From the NCBI GenBank assembly GCA_029255685.2, contig CM055312.2, positions 26,382,203 through 26,446,202 of the forward strand: a stretch of DNA of 64,000 nucleotides, read 5' to 3'. The notes beneath the pieces are model-generated. The model saw only the letters and a list, made by a program, of their open reading frames with translations, searched no databases and was not told where the DNA came from. Source of the stretch: Silene conica. Taxonomy: Eukaryota; Streptophyta; Magnoliopsida; Caryophyllales; Caryophyllaceae. Shown here in pieces: positions 24,641 through 38,300 of the stretch; position 1 is the first letter of the stretch, and each line of letters begins with the position of its first letter. The translations under genes and the position numbers were made by a program.

Positions 24641-25893
24641 TGTTGGGAAATGTGTCCTCAACAAAAGTGCGATCACGTAATTAAATCTCATAACAAGAAT
24701 GCGCAAGGGATGATACGATTTATTAGTCAACTGACCAACATTAATCGGTAATGATTGGCTGGCTAGAGTTTGACATTACTGTCGTATGACGGTGATGGTC
24801 AGTTGATCCCTTTAGGTCACACCTTTAGGACAATTCCCTTAATTGATAAAATGATCAAATATATATTGATACGATTTGATCATATTCCTTAAACTCGAAT
24901 GTCGAGAAATTAGAGGTTAGATCTTAATGTAAGATTTATGTTTAAAATTGAAACGTGTCAATTGTTAAACATTAAACGATATTTATTATATCGTTATTAG
25001 AATAAGTTGGGTTATAATTAATACAAAGGTTGTAAATCGTATTGACGAAAATTATAAATAATCATTTTACAATTGTAATTTAGAATTACTTGTCAATTGA
25101 TAAATATAATATTTATATGATAAATATTTATATTAAGATAATTATAATTGTATTCCTAGTAACATTAAGATGTCACACTTGGTACAATTATACAATTGAC
25201 AAAGTTATAAAATGAAGATCATCTTATGCTTAAGTGGGACGGTTTAGTGGATGTAGATGTGGAATGATTAGTGTGTTAATTGTTCTTAAAAACACAATCA
25301 TTAAAGGGTGCTTTGAGACCATGAGCTATAACCACCCTAGACACATTGAGAAGGTAAAATGTTTTCCTTGTGTCTACCCATGCCTAGCCGTCTTTACCCT
25401 CCCAATAACCACTCAAATTGTGTTGTTTTACTTAAGCATAATTATGAGTTAATATAAGTATATGATACTCCAACCATTTCTAATGTTAGCCGTGTGTTTT
25501 CAAGCCAAAACCTCATCCAAAACCTCTCATATTATAAGATAATATTCATACTAATACTTATATTAAGAGATATATTATTAGTATAATAAGTTCATATTAG
25601 AACTTATATTGCATTAAGGAAAAATCGATTTGGCACTAGCTTGTTCCAAGTTTCGGTTCATTAAGGGATAGTCTTGGTGCATCTTTAGAGGAGGTGTTCT
25701 ACTTTGAACACTAGGAGGATCATCTTTGCTTGCATTTGGACCGAGTGTAAGGACTCGTAATCTCTCCCATTTCCGCTTATAAAGCATGCATAAGATCTTA
25801 TAAACATGTTTATAAATAAATTAATTAAAAGTTAATTAAAAGGTTTTGTTAGTATGACTAAATTAGTTTATGAGCAACTAGTTAAACCTAACA
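24641..25893 (+). repeat. 3' LTR of the gag-only element
   Basis: Same sequence and length as 17476-18728, followed by the target duplication AATGG. Confidence 0.95.
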
Positions 25894-25898
25894 AATGG

Positions 25899-27550
25899 TG
25901 TGGTCGCTTCAACTCTCCATCAATGTCTAAAATATTATCGTGGAAGTGAGCGAAAAATAAATGGTGATGTGAAACCCTTTAATAAGGTTGATTCATTCTT
26001 CGCGGATGCAAAGTTCTTTGAAGAAAATGTCACTTCAAGTGAATTTTTACCATCCACTATTTGATCAACTGGGAAAGGAGGCAAAGGAAAAAGGGTTGAG
26101 AACTCTCCAGAGACTCATGTAAAGATGGAAGTGGGACAAAGTAGCCAATCACAGAACAATGACAAGGTTAGTCTCGAAGCGCCAGCTAAGGAAAAAGGTC
26201 CAAAAAAGAGTCCAACTCCGGTGCTTCGGTATATTCCAAAGTCACGCCGCAAGGAAGGTGAAAGTTAAGTCCAGCCATGTAGTCATGCAAGAGTGGATGG
26301 TGAAACTCATCACCCCTCTACCTGACATAGCTGAAAAACAAGTGGTGAAGTATGCTCCAACAGGGTTTGTTCCATCATCAAGCAAAATGTCTCAAGGGCA
26401 AGAAAACTACGTGTTCAACTCCAATGCATATAAATTGTTGGCTAAAGCTGGATATAAATTTGAAAATCCCACCTTATTGGGAAAAGTTATAAATGTTGAG
26501 CCATATGACCTTAATGAGACTCAAAAGAAACTTTTTAAGGAAGAAGGGAGCTTTAATGCTTCTAAGGTTGGCCTAGGCTACGAATCTCCTTCGCCTGTAA
26601 GGATTGGTGCTCAACGAAAAGTAAATGCATTGTCCTCTCAGTGCATAACGCCTAAGGAGGTGGAAGAAGATGAAAATCCAAATGATATGACAGTGCCACA
26701 ATCCTCTGTCTTCGATAGGATTCGTCCATCTACAACGAAAGTGACTCCTTCTGTGTTTGATCGATTAAGGGGGCATACTTTGTCACAACAAGAAATTCCC
26801 TTTAGAAATCGTTTTCCGTCTTCAAAATATTGGGTGTTCAGGATAATGTCACTAGTGCTCGCGAGTCAAGTGCCTCATCGTATTTGAAGAAGAAAGGATC
26901 TGTACTTAAGCGTTTGGGAACTCCATCTCGTTCAGTGTTTGATCTCTTGAAAGACCCCAATGGGTTTGAAGATCATAGGCAAATGCATAAAGCCTCAAGG
27001 AGTGAAAGCGAAGAAGAGGTAAAAGTCAGTGATGATCTCAGAAGTGTTATCCCTTCTCGAATGAAGCACATAGAGGTGATAAACATAGTGCAAGAGCAAC
27101 CACTGAAGGTGAAAAGGCATGTTGTGGTCCTTACCAATCAAGAGAAAACCTCATCTTTCCAAGAAAAGTGGAAGCCTCGACTTGGTGGAGTTTCAACAAT
27201 ACCGAATGCGAGTAACACGAAAGAGTTGGAAGATGAAATAATGACATCTTATCACATCACCATAGAGGAAGTTCTTGATGCTAGTGAAGAAGTTGAAGCT
27301 GATGAAGCTCCAGAATTGCTAGAAGATGGGGGCAATCAACTATCGATGACCTAAAGGAGCTGAACTTAGGTACTTCGGAGGACCCTCGACCAATATATGT
27401 TAGTGCACTTCTTACCGAAAAGGAGGAACATGAGTATTTCAAGCTTTTGACTGAGTATAAAGATGTTTTCGCTTGGAATTACACAGAAATTCCAGGGTTA
27501 AGTCCTAAAATTGCAGTACATCGCTTGGCAGTGAAGAAGGGTGTGAGTCC
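25899..27550 (+). pseudogene. Linker between protease and reverse transcriptase of the Tat gypsy element
   Basis: Coding-like sequence without a named domain. It contains repeated SVFDRI/SVFDRLRG and FDLLKDPNG motifs that are common between protease and reverse transcriptase in plant Tat elements, then an acidic stretch leading to the reverse transcriptase. It belongs to the same fossil as the gag and protease regions upstream of the nested element. Confidence 0.75.
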
Positions 27551-27559
27551 CAAGAAATA

Positions 27560-28260
27560 ACCTCAACGACGTTTCAGGTCAGAGTTGGTTCCTGAAATTG
27601 AGAAAGAGGTGAACAAACTCATTGAAGCTGGTTTTATTCGAGAGGTAACATACCCAACATGGATTGCTAACATTGTGCCAGTCAGAAAGAAGAATGGTAA
27701 GTTACGTGTGTGTGTGGATTTTCGTGATCTCAATGATGCTTGCCCAAAAGACGATTTTCCTTTGCCAGTCACGGAGCTCATTATTGATGTGACGACTGGA
27801 TATGAAGCTCTTTCTTTCATGGATTTCACTGCAAGATATAATCAAATTCTCATGGCACCTGAAGATCAAGAGGCCACTGCTTTCCGTACTCCAAAGGGAA
27901 TATTTTGTTGCAAATTTATGCCATTTGGTCTCAAGAATGCAGGGGCAACATACCAGCACGCTATGCAAAAGATCTTTGATGACATGCTACACAAGTCAAT
28001 TGAGTGTTACGTTGATGATGTTGTGGTTAAGTCCAAGAAAAGGGAAAGCCATCTCGATGACCTTCGTAACGTCTTTGAAAGACTGCGAAAATGCCAACTC
28101 AAGATTAATCCGCTCAAATGTGCCTTTGGGGTTACTTCAGGTAAATTCTTAGGGTTTATGGTTCGGCATAGAGGAATTGAGATTGATCAATCAAAGATCA
28201 AAGCCATTCAAGAAATGCCAGCACCTAAAAATTTGAAGGAGCTACGTGGTTTGTAAGGTC
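27560..28260 (+). pseudogene. Reverse transcriptase region of the Tat gypsy element
   Basis: Classical Ty3-type reverse transcriptase motifs in order: CVDFRDLNDACPKD, FMDFTARYNQILMAPED, TPKGIFCCKFMPFGLKNAGA and the catalytic YVDDVVVKS box, followed by LKINPLKCAFGV. Fossil; not functional as it stands. Confidence 0.93.
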
Positions 28261-28850
28261 GCTTAGCTTACATTCGCAGGTTCATCTCTAACTTCGCAGG
28301 ACGTTGTCAGCCATTTAGTCATCTTATGAAGAAGGATGCTATATTTCAATGGGATGATAAATGTCACAATGCTTTTGAAAGCATTAAAAAGTACTTGTCA
28401 TCTGCACCTGTGCTAGGGGCACCAATTCAAGGAAAACCTCTTATCCTCTACATTGCTGCACAGGATCGTTCATTGGGGGCATTGTGTGCTCAAGAGAATG
28501 AAGATAAGAAGGAAATAGCCCTCTATCATCTAAGTCGGACTTTTGTGGGTGCTGAACTGAATTACTCTCCAATTGAGAAAATATGCTTGGCTCTAGTCTT
28601 CGCGATTCAAAAACTAAGGCATTACACGCACACACACACTGTCCATGTAGTTTCGCAGGATGATCCTATCAAGTATATATTTTCAAGGCCAGTCCTGTCT
28701 AGTCGTCTAGCAAAGTGGGCAGTTCTACTCAAACAATATGACTTAGTCCATGTGCCTCAAAAGGCAATCAAAGGGCAAGCTTTGGCTGACTTCTTTGCTG
28801 ATCATCCGGTCCCTGCGCAAGGGGAACTTCAAGATGATCTTCCCGGTGAA
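28260..28850 (+). pseudogene. First RNase H region of the Tat gypsy element
   Basis: The connection domain and retroviral-type RNase H follow the reverse transcriptase. Visible blocks are LILYIAAQDRSLGALCAQE, NYSPIEKICLALVFAIQKLR and the SRLAKWAVLLKQYD block. Confidence 0.85.
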
Positions 28851-28859
28851 GAGATATAC

Positions 28860-29236
28860 TATGTAGATGTGCTTCCACCATGGCAAATGTACTTTGATGG
28901 TGCAGCAAGACGTGATGGAGCCGGAGCTGGTGTCGTATTCTTGTCTCCCGAAGGTCATGTGTTGCCTTACTCCTTTGTGCTCGTTGAACTATGCTCGAAC
29001 AATGTGGCCGAATATCAAGCTCTAATCTTAGGTCTTCAAGTGGCAATCGAAATAGGGATCAAAGACTTGGACATCTATAGAGATTCTTTATTGGTGGTGA
29101 ACCAAGTACTTGATGACTTCGAAGTAAAAAACGATGATCTCATTCCATTTCATCAATATGCAATTCAGCTACTTAACAAGTTGGATAGTGTTCATGTTGG
29201 ACATGTGCCAAGGAGTGCCAATAAGATGGCTGGCGC
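28860..29236 (+). pseudogene. Second, archaeal-type RNase H of the Tat gypsy element (5' part)
   Basis: MYFDGAARRDGAGAGVV, NNVAEYQALILGLQ and HVPRSANKMA are the hallmarks of the extra plant-type RNase H that defines the Tat lineage. A probable solo LTR (29237-31203) interrupts this domain near its end; a short remainder lies beyond 31203. Confidence 0.88.
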
Positions 29237-31203
29237 TGATGGCCGGTTTTTTGTCGTCAATTACGGCACCAAAAACAATTTGTAAACTCCCAAATTAAGT
29301 AGTATAATTTAGGGCCGAACCCTAAGGATGGTGGGGTTAGGCTATAAATCTCGTTTAAGTTTTAGTTTAGTCGGTCAACAAGAATGATTTGTATTCTAAA
29401 TTCTAAACTAACAACATAAATTAAATGAACAACTAAGTAAACACAATGAGAGAAAAGGCTAGGGTCTCGGGGTCACTCAAGTAGGAGGGGTCTAGTCTAA
29501 GTAGATATAAAAGGAATAAAGGAGGGTGAAGGCTAGTTGTGTCCCTATCTCTCGATATGAAACGGTCCTTGGGTCAAGTCTAGTTGAACTCTCGTCCTAA
29601 CTAATCCCAACCCACTTATCTAGTACGGTCCAACTAAGCCCGACTCTCGCCGCAAGCAAGTCTAACCAATCACAAGGAAAGCCGAACTCTCGTCCAAGCA
29701 ATCCCGTAACATGTTGCAAAAGATAAGAGACCAACATCCAACGAAATATGTAAACAATTGAAGCTATGAACATGGGTATTTTGTCTAGGCAAAGCATAAG
29801 CATTATACTAACTATTCTCAAACTCTCGTTTCGAAGAATAGCTAATAATAAGAGTGGAATTACTCAAGCTCTCACTTGGGCATTTCCACAAACACCTTGT
29901 GTGCAAAAGATTAAAGACGAATTACCCATAACGATTAGCATTCAAAACACGACTCAAATCCGACCCACTAATCCCACAAGAGGTTCCCCTTAAACCTAGA
30001 TTAATCTACTCACACATAATCAACACAACTAACACAAGTAACACACTAACAACAATAATAAACATGATAAGAATTATAAAGAAGATAACTTGAATTAGTG
30101 AGACAATAAACTAATAAAGATATGAACTACACTAATTAGACTAAAAAATAACAATAACATGTAAATAAATAGTAAATTAACAAAGATGAAAACTTTAATT
30201 AAACCAAACATAAACACAATCTAAACTATAAACTTGAAATAAAGTGCAATAAAAATGAGGGATAAGAGAAATTATACCAAACTTGAATGGAGATGAGCAT
30301 TAAAGGATGGATCTAGAAAATGAATTACCAAAGATTTGAACTTGAACACAAACTAATTGAGTAATTAGAAATAATTAAAAGAAGGAAAAAGATAAACTAC
30401 AATAAACTCTATACTCCTACTGTTCTCCATACTGCTTTCGTCTGCGAAATGTTGGTACCCCCAAAATGACGAGCTGCTTCCTCATAAAACCCAAAATGCT
30501 GCCTTCTCTATTTTGTTCCCTCCTTCTTTTCGTTGCCCAAACCCGCAAGAAATAGAAGAGCAGGCTGCCTGCTTGCTTCTTTTTTTTTTTTTCGAAATCA
30601 GGCCCAGCAATCCAATTAAGCTCCTGCCCTAGTTGCTTGTTTTTCTTCTTTTCCACGTGACTTCTCCCAAATGACAAATTATGTGTCACTTGCTTACTTG
30701 CTAGGTAGCCCAATTCTTTGTTAACTAATTTTTTTCGTCTTTCTTTGATCCGTCTTGAACCGGTCTTATTTCTCATTTTTCGTCTTCGTTCACGAAATAG
30801 TTCCTAAATAAAAATAAAACGACCGAAATAGAACCAAATTCTACAAATCTAACAATTATTCACAATAAATAAAATAAAACTAATAATTACTAATTAAATA
30901 GTAAAATGAGCTATTTATTCAATTAAGCATGTAAAATCGAGTCGGAATAAGGTATAAATGAGGGGTAAAATATTACCAAAATACTACTCATCAAATATCC
31001 CCACACTTAAACCTTACTCGTCCTCGAGTAAGCTCATAAATTAAACTAAGACACTTAATATAAAAAGACTCGCTACACTAATAAAATCCGATGATAGGCA
31101 ATTAACGGGCCTCCTCCGTCCCTTCAACTCACACCGAAATGCAATGAGGTATGCATCCCTTGCAAGGCAAGTGGGGGCTTGCGAGAAAAACTATTACTCA
31201 TCA
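29237..31203. mobile_element. Probable solo LTR nested in the gypsy RNase H region
   Basis: The insert starts TGATGGCCGG and ends CTCATCA, giving TG...CA ends. It is flanked by GGCGC (29232-29236) and GACGC (31204-31208), a 5-bp duplication with one difference. It is 1967 bp, AT-rich, with no coding capacity, no primer site and no second LTR. That fits a solo LTR left by recombination of a larger element. A small non-autonomous element is the alternative. Element family was not identified. Confidence 0.72.
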
Positions 31204-31379
31204 GACGCGCTTGCCAATCTTGCAGCCACTTTGGCACTGGGGGCAGAGGGAGTCACGACAATTCCAGTTTGCAACCGCTGGGTGGTACCACTTTTAGAGA
31301 GTGGAGAACGTGTAGAGTTGTCTAACATGATTAGTGTTTGCCAAATTGATAATGATGATTGGCGTTAGCCTATCATTGA

Positions 31380-32610
31380 TTTCTTGGAACATCAAAAGCT
31401 TCCTGATGACCCTAGACATAAAGTGGAGATTCGTCGTCGTGCTCCAAGGTTCATATATTATAAGGGAACGCTTTACAGACGATCTTTCCTTGGGCAATGG
31501 CTAAGGTGTCTTGGTGAAACTGAAGCTTCAGAAGCCATGTACGAAGCTCATTCAGGTGTTTGTGGCGCACATCAATCTAGTCCAAAGCTTCATGATCGTG
31601 TGAAAAGAATGGGGTACTATTGGCCAACCATGGTGCAAGATTGCATGGACTTTGCGAAGAAGTGTGATGCTTGTCAATTCAATGCAAATTTCATACATCA
31701 ACCTCCAGAGCCTTTGCATCCTACCATTTCATCATGGCCCTTCGAAATGTGGGGACTAGATGTAGTAGGACCTATAACGCTAAAAGCATCAAATGGGCAT
31801 GAATACATCCTAGCTGCAACTGACTATTTCTCAAAGTGGGCAGAAGCCATCAGTGTGCGCAAGGTCAAAAAGGAAACGGTAGTTGATTTCATTCGCACTC
31901 AGATCATCTTTTAATATGGTGTACCACAACGCATCATAACTGATAATGGTAAGCAATTCTTTAACAAGTTGATGACGAGTCTGGGTGAAAAATTCAAATT
32001 TAAGCAATACAAGTCTTCCATGTACAATGCGCCTACGAATGGCTTGGCTGAAGCTTTTAACAAGACATTGTGTAACTTGTTGAGAAAAGTGGTGGCGAAG
32101 TCCAAACGTGATTGGCATAAGAGAATTGTTAAGGCACTATGGGCCTATCGTACCACGTACAAGACACCCACTCAAGCAAACCCGTATGCGTTGGTGTATG
32201 GAGTTGAAGCGGTGTTGCCATTAGAACTTCAAATTCAGTCCTTGAGAGTTGCCTTTCAGGAAGAACTCACAAGTGATGATAATGATAAGCTGCGTTTGGC
32301 GGAATTGGAAGCCTTAGATGAGAAGAGGTTGCAAGCACAGCAGAAACTGCAATGTTACCAAGCACGATTGGCCCGTGCGTTCAAAAAAAAAGTGCGCCCT
32401 TGATCTTTTCAGGCAGGAGACTTGGTGCTCGCAGTAAGAAGGCCGATCATTACTTCTCACAAACCAGGGGGCAAATTTACTTCCAAATGGGATGGGCCAT
32501 ACGTCGTGCAAGAAGTATACACCAATGGTGCTTATAAGATTATTGATGAAGATGGTGTTCGCATAGGACCGATCAACGAAAAATTCTTGAAGCGCTACTA
32601 CTCCTAAGCA
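31380..32610 (+). pseudogene. Integrase region of the Tat gypsy element
   Basis: A zinc-binding domain with H, H, C and C residues ends in KKCDACQ. The catalytic core has WGLDVVGPI and DNGKQF blocks, then HKRIVKALWAYRTTY, and the C-terminal part has KWDGPYVVQEVY. Order and motifs are those of gypsy integrases placed after RNase H. Fossil. Confidence 0.9.
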
Positions 32611-35140
32611 AGAGGCTAACTGCATAAGCTCCTAAGCAAGAGGCTAAACTGCATAAGCTCCTAAGCAAGAGGCTAAAATGCACACCAAAATTAATAAATA
32701 AAAAAAACCTTAAAAAAAAAAATCCAAAAAAAAAACATAAAAAAAACAAAAAAATCCTTCACAAACAAAAAGAAAAAATCAAAAAAGATCCTTTTACGAA
32801 CTACGTCGGCTTGATCTTGTAAAGTGCTACCTTGGTGCTTTATGAGTACGAAGGCAACTTAAGTAAATTATTTACTTAGGCGCAGCCACACCACCAAATA
32901 AAAAAAATCCTTTAACGAACTACGTTGGCTTGATCTTGCATTTTGTCCACCATGGTCACTTTGCGAGTACGTAGGCAGTTTGAGCAAACATTTTGTTCAA
33001 GTGCAGCCACACCAAAAAGCAAACCCTATCAAAATCGCTCCTGGCCCGCAAGAGCTTAAACTGTGCATGGCTAAATCAACTTCAAAATCGATCAGTCTTG
33101 AGGTATAAGTACAATCTTGATCCGCGATGTATTTTGTAAGAGAATAGATGCCTTCGTGTATCTTCTAGATTTCCAAATGCCTTGCCTCCTTCGAGAAAGT
33201 GTAGAGTATTTGTAGCTGATGGTGATCCACGACGAGCCTCTAACTATCCGTGATGGTCAAGATTGCTTCGATCATAGAATATTGTTCTTGCTCTCCAAAT
33301 CTTCGAAGTTCTACTTCAAATCGGTCATCAAACTCGATCCTCCATATAGACATGGATGTAAGGACCTTAGAGAAATTCGCGTTGCATAGCGATTTGACTC
33401 GGGGAGCGGCTTGCAATCCTTGTGTGATTTGATTTGGGGAGCGACTTGTAGTCCTTGTGTGATTTGATTTGAGGAGCGACTTGTAATCCTCCTGCGTTCA
33501 GCTGGTTAACTTCCTGGCATGAGACTAAAACGAGTATCGAAAACTCGGATCCTCGTAGTCTTCATGGTTCATAAGTTGGGTACATTGCATAACACCCCTA
33601 AGGGAATCGAAATGATCCAACTAAGAACAACTTGCAATCCTCGTGTGGTCAACTCGTTAACTTCCTGGCATGAGACTAAAACGAGTACCGAAAACTCGGA
33701 TCCTTCGTAGTCCTTTGTGGTTCATGAGTTGGGTAAATTGCATAACACCCCTAGAGGAGTAGAAATGATCCACTCATGATTCTTCAAACGCTATAGCGGC
33801 CAATAGGACATGTTGTTTGCTTCATAACTTGGAAGTGAACTTAAACGGCCCAACTCAGACTAGCTTGAAATCCTCTTGTGCCTCAGTGCGTTGATAAGAA
33901 ATCGGAATGGGCCATCTTGAAAGCTTTGGATTCTCCCACGGTAGATTCAAAGAATATCGGAATGATCGAACTCGAACCTTCTCATAATTTCCAGCGGTTA
34001 ACGGGTCAAGAATATCGAGATGATCTAACTCGGACTTCTTGATAGATATCACCAAAACATGCAAGCACGTCTTCAGTCCACTCTCAATATTCGGCAATAT
34101 GCTTTGACTCTCCTTATATCTTCAAGTTATTAGAGCCCCAACTATTTCCAAATCTTCGTGCAGTCGACAAACCAAGCTCCTTGCATGATAGAAATATCGA
34201 ATTTGAAATTGTCACACGAACAATGAGCTAAGTTTGTTGCATGATAAATAGAAATGACTTTCCCAAGTAGCCTCGAATTCGCCGATCATCAAATGAATAA
34301 ATTCATTGCTTGAAAGTACTAGAGGGAATTACAATGACTCGTCTGGAATGTCACGAACTTATCCAAAGTTGTTTGTATAGTACCTGGATACATTATCAAA
34401 TGACCAAGCAATAAGATAGGATAATTGCACATTCATGTCCAGATTCATAAAAAAAGACATGTATGAAGCTGTAAAAAAAGGCTAGAGCAAGGTAGTTGAT
34501 TAATTTGGTGAATGAAACTTGGATATGTACACTTATATGAAGTCTGCGTACAAAGCACATTCCAAAAGTCCAAAGAAAACAAGACACTACCTTTACAGAT
34601 CTCATGACAAAAGTGTACGTAGGCAAATTGTATCTGTTAGTACTCATGACAAAAATTGAAAAATTGTCAGAAATAATAGGTGAAACTTTCGAATGAAAAT
34701 TACATGAAGAAAAGTTGAATACTCGTCATGTTACTCGATACTACGTCATTCGTCCTACACTTGCTCACCAGTTTGTTCATGAACTACATAATGTGATAAA
34801 ACAAAGTGTAAGGAGTTCGCGACGTTGGTATTAATATCTCACCAGTTAGCGAGTACGGCCATGTCAGTATTGATCTCTAATCCATGCTGCTAACTAGTTT
34901 GCTGACTTCCGCTGAAGATCGTAGTCAGTTCTGTTTCGGTTTGAATTACGGACACAATCTCCACTCGACCTATATCATCGACAATCATGATACTGCTGGA
35001 TGGTGATTTTTGATTACTCCCTCACGTCACTGTTAGTTCGCCACGGGATATCGGTTTTCAGTGAATGCTTGTCGCCGTTAGTCCATTTCTTATTCAAGAA
35101 TTCGGATTTAAATTTCGGCCGCATCACGGATCTGGATAAC
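32611..35140 (+). repeat. Hypervariable 3' region of the Tat gypsy element, tandem repeats, part 1
   Basis: Non-coding sequence between integrase and the next insertion. It holds several short tandem or paired repeats. These are a unit of about 30 bp around CTCCTAAGCAAGAGGCTAA at 32604-32685, a unit of about 110 bp at 32790-33015, a unit of about 37 bp around GGGGAGCGACTTGTA at 33391-33500, and a pair of about 120 bp at 33504-33776. Long repeat-bearing 3' regions are typical of Tat/Ogre elements. Confidence 0.8.
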
Positions 35141-35290
35141 TATTGAGATATTTAGTAGTGTATATCTTGTAGCATTAAATATAGACTTAACCTAAGGCTA
35201 TATATTGATATAGGTTGTATGTATCAGTTATCAATTCAATAATAACAATTCTATCAAACTTCCAACTCTTTGCCCCCTCTTACGTTTTCA
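35141..35290 (+). repeat. 5' LTR of the Ty1/copia element
   Basis: TATTGAGATATTTAG...TACGTTTTCA, 150 bp, matched at 39755-39904. The duplication pattern places the end at TAT rather than at the following TG. Confidence 0.9.
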
Positions 35291-35309
35291 TGGCATCAGA
35301 GAGGTTCTT

Positions 35310-38300
35310 TTGATCCTGTTTTCTTTTCCAACCACAATTCTTTCCGTGATGATAGGCGGATCAATCAATAACGACTCTAAACAACAACACATACCCCCTT
35401 CTTCGCCTCTATATCTTCACCCTAGTGAAAGCCCTAACTTATCTCTTTCACAAATTATTTTTGACGGAGACAATTATCAGTTATGGGCAGATGCGGTGAG
35501 AAACGGTCTTGATGCTAAAAATAAATTAAGTTTCATCGAGGGTACCGTAAAAAGGCCAGTTGTGGTGGCAGGTGCGGAAGAGACGATGGAGGCCGTTGCT
35601 TGGCGTCAATGCAACGCCATGATTAAAGCTTGGTTGAGGAATTTGATCAACTCGAAACTTCATCCAAGCATAGCCTTCTATGAAACTGTTGCTGAAATTT
35701 GGAAGGAACTACGTGACCGATATTCGACCGGAAATGCGCCTCGGGTACATCAACTTAAAGCAGATTTAGCCGATTGTAAGCAAGGCAAAAATCAATCTGT
35801 GGTCGAGTATTATACTCAATTGAAGGCTATTTGGGACGAACTCGGCCATTACACAAAGATACCAACGTGTACTTGCGGAGCAGCTACTGCTATTGTTAAA
35901 GATCGAGAGGAAGAAAAGGTCCACCAGTTTTTGATGGGGCTCGACACTGCTCTTTATGGGCATGTTCGATCCAATTTGTTGATGGAGGACGAAATTCCTT
36001 CTTTGAGTAGGGTGTATGCTCTGGTTCTCCGTGAAGAGCGTCACCGAATGGTGACTAAAATCAAGACAGAAAGTATAGAGGCAGCCATGGCAGTGCAAGT
36101 AACTGGTAGTAATGCTCGAGTTTCTGATTCGGTTAAGGAAGGAGATGCAACAAATATTATTCGTTGCACTTATTGCAGTAAGTTATGGCATACTGAGGAC
36201 AAATGTTGGGAAAAGCTTGGGATCTCCGGTCGTGGCAGGGGTCGTGGCAGAGGCCGTGGAAGAGGCGGTCGTGGCAGAGGTGGATCCAATCAGCACGCCA
36301 ACGCTGCAACCACGACTAGCGATGATGGCAAACACTCGTTTACACAGGAGGAAATGGCTCAGTTGCGGTCACGTTTAGGTGGTAAAAGTGAAGGTAATCC
36401 GTCGAAATCAGGTATGAGTAACAACAGTCATGGTTTTTGGTTACTCGATAGTGGATGCTCGCACCATATGACAGGTAGACGAGATTTGCTAGACGGTATT
36501 TGGCGTGGTATAAAGTCTACTGTTAGCTTTCCTGATGGTTCACAAATAGTGACAGAGGAACATGGGATTATCAAATTGAGTGACAATTTTACTTTAAAAG
36601 ACGTCCTTTATGTACCAGGCTTAACTTGCGATTTAATCTCGATTCAACAATTAATTACAGAAAATAATTGCGTTGCAACCTTTTATGATGACCATTGTGT
36701 TATACAGGACCAATCTACGAGGATGAAGATTGGGAGGGATGAGCTCGCTGATGGGGTCTATTATTTCAAAGGAGAGCAGAAGAATGTGGCGGCACAAGTT
36801 ATTATTATTAATGCTAATTCGAAATTATGGCACAAGCGTCTCAGACACCCATCTAGTAGTATTTCACCTCTTTTCTTAAGCTTTCTTGGTTTTAATTTGT
36901 CTTGGGATTCTAGCAATATTTGTGACCCGTGTTGTCGGGCCAAACAAACTCGTTCATTTTTTAAATCGAATAATAAACGAAGTACGGATTTATTTGCTCT
37001 TATACATTGTGACATTTGGGGACCGTACCACACCAAAAGTTTATCAGGGGCACAATACTTCCTTACTATCATTGATGATAAAAGTAGGTTTGTTTGGGTG
37101 AAATTGATGCATGACAAGGCAGAAGTTAGTAATCTCTTGATAAATTTTTGCAAAATGACCAAGACACAATTTAGTAAAGATGTTAAGGTGGTGCAAAGTG
37201 ACAATGGGACCGAGTTTTTATCACATACTATGAAAACCTTTTATAATGAACATGGGATGCTTTTCCAAGCGAGTCAAGTTGACACCCCGCAACAAAATGG
37301 TAGGGTGGAACGGAAGCATAGACACATTTTAGAAAAAGCGGGAGCTCTCCGTTTTCAAGGAAATTTGCCCATTGAATTTTGGGGTGAGTGTGTCTTAACC
37401 GCTGCGTAGTTAATAAATAGAACACCTACTCACATTCTTAATGGGTTAACTCCTTTTGAGGTTTTGTATGGGAAACAACCATGTTTTGATAATTTTCGGG
37501 TTTTTGGAAGTATTTGCTATGCCCAAAATAAAGATAGGCCAAAAGATAAATTCAATGAGAGGGGTAAGAGGTGTATTTTCGTGGGATACCCTAGTAGTAA
37601 GAAAGGATGGAGAGTATACGGCTTGAAGAAAAAGCACATTTTCGAGTCAAGGGATGTTAAATTTTATGAACACATCTTTCATTTTGCCACTAGAGAGGAC
37701 ACGAAAGAAGCAAATGTCAGTACCCCACCAAATGTCAGTGCCCCACATGAATCACATATTTTTGTGGATGAATCACATATTTTTCTGGATGCTTTTATTA
37801 ATGAAACCCCTGGAGATGTCAGTAGCATTCCGCACGAAACACAAAGTGAACATGGTACTGAACATGATAATGATGCTACTGGTACTGTGCAAAGACCAGA
37901 AACAGATGCAAGAAATACGACGACAAACACTGTTGTTGCAGGGGGGGCTGATAATACAGCAGAAACAGAGCCCTTTGTTGGTGTTCCTAGTACTGCACCA
38001 GAGACGGAGGGCAGGGGTGTGCGTCAAAAATTTGACCCGTATTGGAAGAAAGATTACTACTGTAAATCCACACGCCTAATAGACCCCATTGTCGTTGCTA
38101 GTTCATCTCAATTGACGTCCACAAAGAAAGGTACTCGATATCCTTTGGTTAATTATGTTGCTACCAATTATTTTTCTGCTAATTACAGGAGTTTTTTTGG
38201 CAAAAGTGGATGCAATAAAAGAACCGCGGAATTATAATGAGGCGTCTAAAGTTAAAGAATGGCAAGAAGCCATGGGAAAGGAATTTGATGCTCTTGAAGC

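Larger units (their letters stand above)
17476..25893 (+). mobile_element. Gag-only (non-autonomous) copia-like LTR retrotransposon nested in the gypsy element
   Basis: Two 1253-bp LTRs (17476-18728 and 24641-25893) enclose 5.9 kb. The perfect duplication AATGG lies at 17471-17475 and 25894-25898. The primer site TGGTATCAGAGC fits initiator Met-tRNA, and a purine tract precedes the 3' LTR. The interior holds one gag gene and no protease, integrase or reverse transcriptase, so it must have used enzymes from a relative. This is the layout of TR-GAG-type elements. The two LTRs look identical wherever compared and have the same length, so insertion is very recent and later than the host gypsy element. 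The element looks structurally whole for its type. Confidence 0.92.

Noticed and set aside
17476-25893. Two identical 1253-bp blocks as an assembly duplication
   Set aside because: They are the LTRs of one element: same orientation, primer site after the first, purine tract before the second, and a 5-bp duplication outside.
31144-31368. Small frame starting near 31144
   Set aside because: It starts inside the solo LTR and runs into the gypsy element, a chance fusion rather than a gene.
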